From assembly GCA_002898935.1 (NCBI GenBank), contig BEII01000100.1, positions 1-6,552 of the forward strand: 6,552 nt of DNA. The letters are read 5' to 3'. A program made the translations under genes and the position numbers. How positions within the stretch are numbered: the stretch's first letter is position 1; the number at the start of each line of letters is the position of its first letter. Origin of the DNA: a bacterium HR32. GTDB taxonomy: Bacteria > Sysuimicrobiota > Sysuimicrobiia > Sysuimicrobiales > Sysuimicrobiaceae. Shown here one piece after another: positions 1-5,832 of this stretch. Under the pieces are notes generated by a model. That model searched no databases. It had not been told where the DNA came from and was given only the letters and a program-made list of their open reading frames with translations.

Positions 1-160
1 TGCGCACCAGGTACACGTGGTCGCGGGATGCGTCCGGTGAGGTGACGGGCTGTCCCCGCGGAACGTACACGATCTCCACCGTGGCCCCGAGTCTGGCCAC
101 CGCCGCCTCCGAGAGGGGGCCAAAGGGCTGGGCGGCGCGCACGAAGGACAGGGGATCCAC
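1..160 (-). CDS. N-terminus of a cyclic-nucleotide-binding-domain signalling protein, probably CBS/DUF294 nucleotidyltransferase type (partial)
   Basis: Reading leftward from a GTG at 158-160 gives 53 codons open to the window edge, so the gene is cut off. The product begins MDPLSFVRAAQPFGPLSEAA and later has the strings EIVYVPRGQPVT and DHVYLVR. This matches the opening helix and first beta strands of a CNB (CRP-like cNMP-binding) domain, in the form that starts the CNB-CBS-CBS-DUF294 proteins. In known genomes those proteins often lie beside DUF4212/SSS symporters and acs, which supports the call. The nucleotide-binding cassette, CBS pair and DUF294 domain would lie outside the window and cannot be confirmed. 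The start lies one base beyond the kinase stop codon, and no good Shine-Dalgarno is visible, so translation is probably coupled to the kinase. Another CNB-type regulator remains possible. Confidence 0.62.
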   Translation of the reverse strand, partial: MDPLSFVRAAQPFGPLSEAAVARLGATVEIVYVPRGQPVTSPDASRDHVYLVR

Positions 161-161
161 G

Positions 162-1439
162 TCAGCGCATCGGGAGCCGCAGGTGCACGGTGGTGCCGCG
201 GCCCGGGACCGTCTCGATGCGCAGGCTGTAGCCGTCCCCGTACAGCCTGCGCAGTCGCTCCGTCACGTTGGCGAGCCCCACACCGCGCCGGCCCGGACGG
301 CGTTCGCCGTTCGCGCGCGGGCGCAGGAGGTCCGTGACCCGGTCCGGCGGCATCCCCACCCCGTCGTCCCGCACCACCACGTGCACCCGCAGGGTCAACA
401 GGTCCAGGCGTGCGCGGATCTCCACCGTCCCGGGGCCGTTCTTGGGCGCGATGCCGTGCCGGACTGCGTTCTCCACCAGGGGCTGGACGGACAGGGCAGG
501 GACGCCGACCTTCAGGACCTGAGGGTCAATGTCGTACACCACCCGCAGCCGGTCCCGGAAGCGGGCCTGCTCGATGAACAGGTAGTCGCGGATGTACTGG
601 AACTCGTCCGCGAAGGGGATGATCTGGCCCTGCAGCTCCATGTTCATGCGGAACAGGTCTGCCAGCCGCAGCAGCAGCCGCCGGGCCGTCTCCGGCTCGT
701 CCCGCAGGTAGCTCACGATGGTGTTCAGGGTGTTGAAGAAGAAGTGCGGGTTGATCTGGGCCCGCAGCGCCCGCAGCTCGGCTTCTGCGGCCAGGCGGGC
801 CTGCTGGTCCATGTACGCCAGCTCCAGCTGCATGGCCAAGAAGCGCGCGAACAGCTCCGCGGACCGCGAGACCTCCTCCACCGAGCCCGCCTCGGGTACC
901 AGCACCAGCGCGAGGGCGCCCAACGCCTCCTGCCGGTGGGCCAGCGGGAAGCCCACCGCAACCCCTGCCGGGCCCGCTCGCCGTTGGGGCCGCACCTGGC
1001 TACGCGCCGCGGTCACCACTTCCTCCACCGCGGCCTGCACCGCGGAATCCCGCGCCCCGGGCCCGCCGAGCGCCAGCACCTCGTGGCGGTTGGCCACCGC
1101 GGCCGCGCGTACGCCCTCCAGCCGGGCCAGCATCTCCACGGTCTCCCTCGCAGTCTCGCGGTTCAGACCGTCCCGCAGGACGGGAAGGGGTTCGGGCAGG
1201 CTCGGAAGCGCTCTGCGCCCCCTGGCGAACCCCACCTGCGCCACGCTGAGCCGCCCCACCACCAGGGCCAGGGTGGCGTTGAACAGCCCCACGCAGAGCC
1301 CGAGGACCAAGGGGTCGGCGCGCACGAAGGAGTACAGGACGATGGTCTCGAGAACCGTCAGTAGCCCCGCGCTGGCCGCCGCGATACGCAGCACGCCCCC
1401 ACCCGAGGTCTCCAGAGACCCCGACAGGGTGTTCCCCAA
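162..1439 (-). CDS. LytS-type sensor histidine kinase with shortened membrane domain and GAF-like segment
   Basis: The 425-residue product is a membrane-anchored histidine kinase. Two hydrophobic segments (about residues 17-38 and 43-63) are followed by a GAF-like stretch (about 85-182) whose opening LPVLRDGLNRETA resembles the linker of LytS proteins. A coiled segment (about 186-226) leads into the His_kinase (PF06580) core: INPHFFFNTLN places the phospho-acceptor at H232. The ATPase domain has the N-box PLVENAVRHG (N324), DDGVGM (358-363) and RRGVGLANV (385-392). Family members phosphorylate LytTR-type response regulators. The usual five-helix LytS sensor region is missing, leaving about two helices. 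The start is a TTG; an in-frame TGA at 1464-1466 excludes a start further upstream, and GGAGGAGG lies 11 nt ahead of it. A GTG at codon 16 is an alternative. It is divergent from the symporter operon, so it probably senses carbon status or the substrate and controls that operon (inference). No response regulator is seen in the window. Confidence 0.9.
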   Translation of the reverse strand: MGNTLSGSLETSGGGVLRIAAASAGLLTVLETIVLYSFVRADPLVLGLCVGLFNATLALVVGRLSVAQVGFARGRRALPSLPEPLPVLRDGLNRETARETVEMLARLEGVRAAAVANRHEVLALGGPGARDSAVQAAVEEVVTAARSQVRPQRRAGPAGVAVGFPLAHRQEALGALALVLVPEAGSVEEVSRSAELFARFLAMQLELAYMDQQARLAAEAELRALRAQINPHFFFNTLNTIVSYLRDEPETARRLLLRLADLFRMNMELQGQIIPFADEFQYIRDYLFIEQARFRDRLRVVYDIDPQVLKVGVPALSVQPLVENAVRHGIAPKNGPGTVEIRARLDLLTLRVHVVVRDDGVGMPPDRVTDLLRPRANGERRPGRRGVGLANVTERLRRLYGDGYSLRIETVPGRGTTVHLRLPMR

Positions 1440-1555
1440 AGGAGGAGCTTCCTCCTCCCCCGCTCACCGGCGGAAAACCACCGTTCGCCGCGTCAGTCGC
1501 ACGACGGAACTCTCCCCTCACCCGGCGGTCTCGGTGGGTCGCCCCGCGTCCTGCA

Positions 1556-1576
1556 CGCTTCACCCGCAAGGAAGCG
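1556..1576. repeat. Inverted repeat CGCTTC-N9-GAAGCG, candidate operator
   Basis: CGCTTC at 1556-1561 and GAAGCG at 1571-1576 form perfect 6-bp arms around a 9-nt spacer. The repeat ends 18 nt before the candidate -35 box, centred roughly 65 bp upstream of the predicted start of transcription. That is a usual place for an activator site. A 6-bp arm can arise by chance in GC-rich DNA, so this is only a candidate. Confidence 0.3.
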
Positions 1577-1594
1577 CGGCCCACCTGCAAACCC

Positions 1595-1623
1595 TTGCCA
1601 GAAGGCCAGCGACGGCCTACGAG
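1595..1623 (+). promoter_or_regulatory. Candidate sigma-70-like promoter for the symporter/acs operon
   Basis: TTGCCA at 1595-1600 matches five of six bases of the -35 consensus. It is followed by a 17-nt spacer and TACGAG at 1618-1623, which matches only three of six bases of the -10 consensus. Transcription would start near 1630 and give a leader of about 70 nt before the TTG start at 1701. The weak -10 would suit an activator-dependent promoter. The match was found by eye and may be chance. Confidence 0.33.
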
Positions 1624-1682
1624 TGAGGCGGGGTTAAACCGAGCCTTTCCACGCACAAATCCGGGGGCCCGCGCGGACGGGC

Positions 1683-1693
1683 AGGAAGGGGGG
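1683..1693 (+). promoter_or_regulatory. Purine-rich ribosome binding site deciding the TTG start of the small subunit
   Basis: AGGAAGGGGGG lies 7 nt before the TTG at 1701. The nearby ATG at 1694-1696 touches the Shine-Dalgarno itself and is out of frame, encoding only ten codons before TGA at 1724-1726. The TTG is therefore the best start for the DUF4212 protein. Confidence 0.65.
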
Positions 1694-1700
1694 ATGCGGC

Positions 1701-2072
1701 TTGGCAGCACCGGTCGAGCACCCTGAGGAACACCTTCCCGAAAGGCACAAACGGTGGTTCTGGGAGCGGCTGGTCCGGGTGACGGCCGTCTTCTTCGTCT
1801 TGTGGACGGTGATCGCGGTGTGGTGGCACATCCCGGCGCCGCACGCGTGGCGCAACGTCCTCCTGTTCGGCAACATGCCCCTGCCCTGGTATCTCGCGGC
1901 CTTCATCAGCATCTGGGCCGGGGTCCTCATGATCTTCGTGTACCACTGGGTCATGAGCCGAGTGGAGGGCGAACTTCTGGCGCGGGCGGTACAGGACTGG
2001 GACCAGCTGCCCGAGGACGTGAAGCTGAGCCTCCGGCTGGCAGGCGCCACGCCCAGCGGCGCACAGCACTGA
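1701..2072 (+). CDS. Sodium/substrate symporter small subunit, DUF4212 family
   Basis: This 123-residue protein has two membrane helices (about residues 24-43 and 62-85) separated by a short loop containing LLFGNMPLPWYLA. The conserved closing string MIFVYHWVMSRVEGE follows. This is the layout of DUF4212, the small partner of the VC_2705-type sodium:solute symporter large subunit, with which it is thought to form an inner-membrane complex. Its exact role is not established. The tail after about residue 90 (charged, with QDWDQLPEDVKLSLRLAG) makes it somewhat longer than the common core of the family. The start is TTG, supported by AGGAAGGGGGG. The stop is 12 nt before the large subunit ATG, and that Shine-Dalgarno overlaps this stop codon, so the two are co-translated. 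Confidence 0.9.
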   Translation: MAAPVEHPEEHLPERHKRWFWERLVRVTAVFFVLWTVIAVWWHIPAPHAWRNVLLFGNMPLPWYLAAFISIWAGVLMIFVYHWVMSRVEGELLARAVQDWDQLPEDVKLSLRLAGATPSGAQH

Positions 2073-2084
2073 GGAGGAAGGCCC

Positions 2085-3890
2085 ATGCGCGTACACCCGG
2101 AAGTCTACCGAGTCCTGATCCCGAGCATCCTGGGCTACGTGGTCCTCATCTTCATCCTGGCTGCCCTCTTCGGCCCGCGGGTCGCCGCGGGATGGATGGT
2201 CGTCGGGTCCATCCTCATGTACATCGCCATCGCGTACGTGGCGCGTGGGACCACCGCGCACGCCATGTACCTGGCAGAACGACGGATCCCACCGGTGATC
2301 AACGGGGCCGCCACGGCCGCGGACTGGATGAGCGCCGCGAGCTTCCTCAGCATGGCGGGTGCTATCGCCCTCCTCGGCTACGACGGGCTGCCGTACATCA
2401 TCGGGTGGACTTTGGGATACACCATCCACGCCTTCTTCATCGCGCCGTACGTGCGCAAGTCCAACACGTGGACCGTCCCGGACCTGGTGGAGACCCGGGC
2501 CGGAGGCTACGGGCCCGCGCGGGTGATCGCGGTCATCATGCTGTTCATCACCTCGCTCACGTACCTCACCGCGCAGCTCGTGGGGGCGGGAGTGGTGTTC
2601 AGCCGATTCCTGGGGATCCCCGCGCAGGTGGGGGTGTTCGGAGCCCTGTTCGGGATGGGGATCTACGCGGCCAGCGGCGGCTGGAAGAGCATCACCTGGA
2701 CCCAGTTCGCCCAGTACATCGTGCTCATCGTAGCGTACGTGGGCGCTGCCTTCCTCGTGGCCACCCTGGTGGGCATCTGGAAGCCCCTTCCGTGGTTCGG
2801 CTACGGAGAACTGATCCAGGCCTTGCAGTCGCGTGAGTCCCAGCAAGGCCTTGCCCCGTGGACCACGCCGTTCGCCAAGCCCCTCGGGGGCGCCGCGGGC
2901 CAGCTCAACTGGATCCTCTCTGCCCTGCTGCTGATGCTGGGGACCATCGGCCTCCCGCACATCCTCATCCGGTCCTACACCACGCCCACGGCCTCCGCGG
3001 CCCGGCTGAGCGTGGGCTGGGCCCTGTTCTTCATCGGGCTGCTGTACTGCACCGCGCCCATGTACGCGGCCATGGCCCGGTACGCCTTCAGCGGGCTGTG
3101 GGGTCGGCCCATCGCAGAGGTGCAGGCCGTCCCGTGGGTGGCCAAGTTCCTGCCCACGGGCCTCATCCGGATCAACGACGCCAACGGCGACGGCATCCTG
3201 CAGGCTGCGGAGCTGGTGTTCCACGGAGACATCGTGGTCATCGGCATGCCCGACATGTGGAACCTGGCCTGGTGGATCGCGCCTTTCGTGGCCGTGGGCG
3301 GCCTAGCGGCAGCCTTGAGCACCGCGGACGGCCTGCTGATGGTCATGGTCACGGGCATCACCCGGGACATCTACCACCGCTTCATCAACCCCAACGTCTC
3401 CGAAGAGACCGAGGTCCGCATGACCCGGGTGCTGGTGATGGTGCTTTCCGTGGCTGCCAGCTTCCTCGCCTTCCTCGCCATCCAAGACCCGCGGTTCGCC
3501 CTGTACGTGGCGTTGCTGGTGGGCTGGGCCTTCGTGTTCGCCGCGGCCAGCTTCACGCCCGCGGTGGTGCTCGGCACCTTCTGGAAGCGCCTGAACCGGT
3601 ACGGGATCGTGTGGGGCATGGTGGCGGGGATGGCCACGGCCCTGCCCTACGTCCTGGCCGTGGGCGTGTTCCAGGCTCCGCCCCTGTACCTGTTCGGCCA
3701 GCCCGTCGGCACCATCGCGTGGGGGTGCATCGCCTTCGCGGTGAACCTGGTGGTATCGGTCGTGGTCTCGCTCCTCACGCAGCCCGAGGGCGAGGCGGTG
3801 ATGCGGTTCGTGGACCGGATGCGGCTGCCCGAGCTGGTGCGAGTCCCCGCGGTGGCGGGCGCTTCCCAGGAGGCGGAGGAGCGTCAGTAG
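2085..3890 (+). CDS. Sodium:solute symporter large subunit, SSS family (VC_2705-like; acetate or short-chain carboxylate)
   Basis: This 601-residue polytopic membrane protein should use the sodium gradient to import an organic anion. Acetate is the best guess because two acyl-CoA synthetase genes follow. SSS family marks include ADWMSAASFLSMAG (79-92, sodium/substrate helix), SGGWKSITWTQFAQY (197-211, SSF signature), TIGLPHILIRSYT (287-299) and LSTADGLLMVMVTGITRDIY (411-430, second sodium-site helix). The hydrophobic profile suggests about 12-13 helices. An unusual loop at 365-376, DANGDGILQAAE, fits an EF-hand-type calcium-binding loop between two membrane helices. AGGAGGAAGG at 2072-2081 gives a strong ribosome binding site for the ATG. 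ActP, the better-known acetate permease, is a relative, but the paired DUF4212 gene points to the VC_2705 subfamily. The substrate is inferred, not shown. Confidence 0.93.
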   Translation: MRVHPEVYRVLIPSILGYVVLIFILAALFGPRVAAGWMVVGSILMYIAIAYVARGTTAHAMYLAERRIPPVINGAATAADWMSAASFLSMAGAIALLGYDGLPYIIGWTLGYTIHAFFIAPYVRKSNTWTVPDLVETRAGGYGPARVIAVIMLFITSLTYLTAQLVGAGVVFSRFLGIPAQVGVFGALFGMGIYAASGGWKSITWTQFAQYIVLIVAYVGAAFLVATLVGIWKPLPWFGYGELIQALQSRESQQGLAPWTTPFAKPLGGAAGQLNWILSALLLMLGTIGLPHILIRSYTTPTASAARLSVGWALFFIGLLYCTAPMYAAMARYAFSGLWGRPIAEVQAVPWVAKFLPTGLIRINDANGDGILQAAELVFHGDIVVIGMPDMWNLAWWIAPFVAVGGLAAALSTADGLLMVMVTGITRDIYHRFINPNVSEETEVRMTRVLVMVLSVAASFLAFLAIQDPRFALYVALLVGWAFVFAAASFTPAVVLGTFWKRLNRYGIVWGMVAGMATALPYVLAVGVFQAPPLYLFGQPVGTIAWGCIAFAVNLVVSVVVSLLTQPEGEAVMRFVDRMRLPELVRVPAVAGASQEAEERQ

Positions 3891-3902
3891 GCTACGCGTC
3901 CC

Positions 3903-5767
3903 ATGTCCGCGGAGCTGGTCCCTCCGCAGGTGCGGCCCACGCCCTCCCGTGGGCGCGCACGTGGGACCGGGTGTACCGGCGGGACGGTGTCTCCTTCCGG
4001 TGGTTCGAGGGCGGGGTCACCAACCTCTGCCACAACGCCCTGGACCGCCACGTGGCAGCCGGCCGCGCGGGTCAGGCCGCGCTGGTGTACGTCAACGAGC
4101 GTGGCGACCGCCGGGTGCTGACCTACGGCCAGCTCCTGCACGAGGTACGGCGGCTCGCCGCAGCCCTGCGGGGCCTGGGGGTCCGCAAGGGCGACCGGGT
4201 GACGCTGTACATGCCCACCTGCCCCGAGGCCATCGCGCTCATGCTGGCGTGCGTGCGCATCGGTGCCATCCACTCGGTGGTGTTCGCGGGGTTCGGGGCC
4301 GGGGCCCTCGCGGACCGTGTGCGGGCCAGCGGCTCCAAGCTCGTAGTCACCAGCGACGTGACGTTCCGCAAGGGAGCCCGAGTACCCCTCAAGGGCATCG
4401 TGGACGAAGCGCTGCGCCAGGTGCCGGGCGGGGTCGAGCACGTGGTGGTCCTGGAGCGGTCTGCGGATGGCGCTGCGCTCGAACCGGGCCGTGACCTCCG
4501 GTGGGACCAGTTCCTGGCCACGGGAGAGGGGCAGTCCTCCGACGTGGAACCGATGGAGGCGAACGAGCCCGCGTACATCCTGGCCACCTCCGGCACCACC
4601 GCGCGGCCCAAGCTGGCGGTGCACACCCACGGCGGCTACCAGGTGGGAATCCACAGCGTGGGCCGTTGGTGCTTTGGCCTCAAGCCGGAGGACGTGTGGT
4701 GGTCCACCTCCGACATCGGGTGGGTGGTGGGGCACAGCTACATCGTGTACGCACCCCTGCTCGCGGGGTGCACCACGGTGGCGTACGAGGGTGCCCTGGA
4801 CTTTCCCGACCCCACCACCCCCTGGCGCATGGTGGAGGAACTGCGGGTCACCGGGATCTTCACCTCGCCCACCGCGGTGCGGCTGCTGATGAAGTACGGC
4901 GAGGAGCCGGCGCTCCGGTACGACCGCTCCTCCCTGGAGCGGGTGGTCTGCGCAGGGGAGGTCCTCAACCCGCCGGCCTGGGAGTGGCTTCAGAAGCGCG
5001 TGCTGGAAGACCGCGTCCCGGTCCTGGACCACTGGTGGCAGACGGAGACCGGGGGCCCTGTGATCGGGAACCCCTACGGGATCGCCCAACTCCCCATCAA
5101 GCCGGGGTCCGCAGGAATCCCGCTCCCCGGCATGGAGGTGGGGGTACTCACTCCCGAGGGCGAGCCGTGCGCCGGCGAGCGGGGGATCCTGGTCCTGCGC
5201 CGGCCCTTCCCGAGCCTCACCCCGACCCTGTGGGGCGAGCCGGAGCGTTACGCCCGGGACTACTGGCAGAGGATCCCGGGGCACGAGGTGTACTTCAGCG
5301 GCGACGCCGCGCAGGTGGACGAGGACGGCTATGTGTGGTTCGCGGGCCGGGCGGACGAGGTCATCAAGATCGCGGCCCACCGCATCGGCACCATCGAGGT
5401 GGAGACCGCGTTCCTCAAGCACCCCGCCGTGGCGGAGGCGGGGGTGGTGGGCCGTCCCGACGAGGTCCGCGGCGAGGTGATCTCCGCCTTCGTGGTGTTG
5501 AAACAGGGCCACGAGCCCTCTCCTGAGCTCCGGCAGGCGCTTGTGGACGTGGTCCGGCGCGAGCTGGGGCCCGTGGCGGTGGTGGGCGAGGTGAACTTCG
5601 TCTCCATGCTCCCCAAGACCCGCAGCGGCAAGATCATGCGGCGGGTGCTGCGCTCGGTGATCCTCGACCGGGACCCGGGCGACATCACCACCATCGAGGA
5701 CGAGGGGTCCGTGGAGGAGGCCCGGGCCGCCTGGCGGAGGCTGCAGTCGGAGCTGGCGAGCAGGTGA
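3903..5767 (+). CDS. Acs-like AMP-forming acyl-CoA synthetase, divergent clade; apparent frameshift near its 5' end
   Basis: The enzyme activates a carboxylate with ATP to acyl-adenylate and then to acyl-CoA in the cytoplasm. Family motifs in order are the N-terminal FEGGVTNLCHNALDRHV, the ATP-binding TSGTTARPK (4586-4612), WWQTETGG (5033-5056; the tryptophan shortens the acyl pocket in acetyl-CoA synthetases), the hinge GRADEVIKIAAHRIGT, and PKTRSGKIMRR with the catalytic lysine codon at 5630-5632. That lysine lies in a PxxxxGK context known as an acetylation site in Acs. The core frame has no start codon near its 5' end. ATG at 3903, 12 nt after the symporter stop, opens MSAELVPPQVRPTP in another frame. 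One extra C in the run 3942-3944 would join it to LPWARTWDRVYRRDG and give 621 residues. A GTG at 3971 is the only in-frame alternative and would drop the conserved LPWARTWD. Substrate could be acetate, propionate or another small acid. Confidence 0.85.
3942..3944 (+). other. Probable single-base deletion (CCC for CCCC) in the first synthetase gene
   Basis: Upstream of this C run the plausible N-terminus is in the frame of the ATG at 3903; downstream the conserved protein is in the -1 frame. Adding one C restores PTPLPWARTWD. No classic -1 slippery heptamer is visible at the junction, so a sequencing or assembly error or a real mutation is more likely than programmed frameshifting. The exact position within about 3940-3948 is uncertain. 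Confidence 0.55.
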
Positions 5768-5832
5768 GCGGGCACGCCCGGGCGAATCTTTCCCCACACT
5801 TCAAAGACGGTCCGAGGAAAGGGGGCGGGTGT

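Larger units (their letters stand above)
1440..1700. promoter_or_regulatory. Divergent intergenic control region between the kinase and symporter operons
   Basis: This 261-bp stretch separates two divergently transcribed units and holds no convincing gene; frames open here are GC-driven extensions of shadow ORFs. It contains a candidate rightward promoter (1595-1623), a 6-bp inverted repeat with a 9-nt spacer (1556-1576), a bulged inverted repeat on the kinase side (1468-1490), and small hairpins next to both ribosome binding sites. No convincing leftward promoter was found. Any regulator acting on the locus, such as a LytTR protein under the kinase, would most likely bind here, but no paired LytTR direct repeat is evident. 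Confidence 0.6.

Noticed and set aside
42..1364. Plus-strand open frame of 440 codons opposite the kinase
   Set aside because: The product has no recognisable motif, whereas the minus strand encodes every histidine kinase motif in order.
1480..1488. Sequence ACCGTTCGC resembling one half of a LytTR binding site
   Set aside because: LytTR sites come as spaced direct repeats, and no second copy is found at the expected distance, so a single partial match is likely chance.
1617..3224. Minus-strand open frame of 535 codons opposite the symporter genes
   Set aside because: Its product is compositionally biased with no recognisable domain, and the plus strand has clear family matches over the same bases.
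2858..3890. Long open frame upstream of and in frame with the first synthetase, suggesting a 969-residue fusion
   Set aside because: It overlaps the symporter coding sequence in another frame, and the translation is low-complexity Arg/Gly/Pro/His-rich, typical of a GC-rich shadow. Synthetase homology begins only after 3930.
3936..3950. Programmed -1 ribosomal frameshift in the first synthetase
   Set aside because: No X XXY YYZ slippery heptamer is present in the incoming frame, and no synthetase of this family is known to me to use one.
3884..5797. Minus-strand open frame of 637 codons opposite the first synthetase
   Set aside because: It mirrors the GC-rich synthetase codons, is rich in His/Pro/Arg/Gly and has no domain; a shadow frame.
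5768..5832. Possible terminator between the two synthetase genes
   Set aside because: Only a 4-bp CGGG/CCCG stem is found and no T-run follows it, so it does not support termination.
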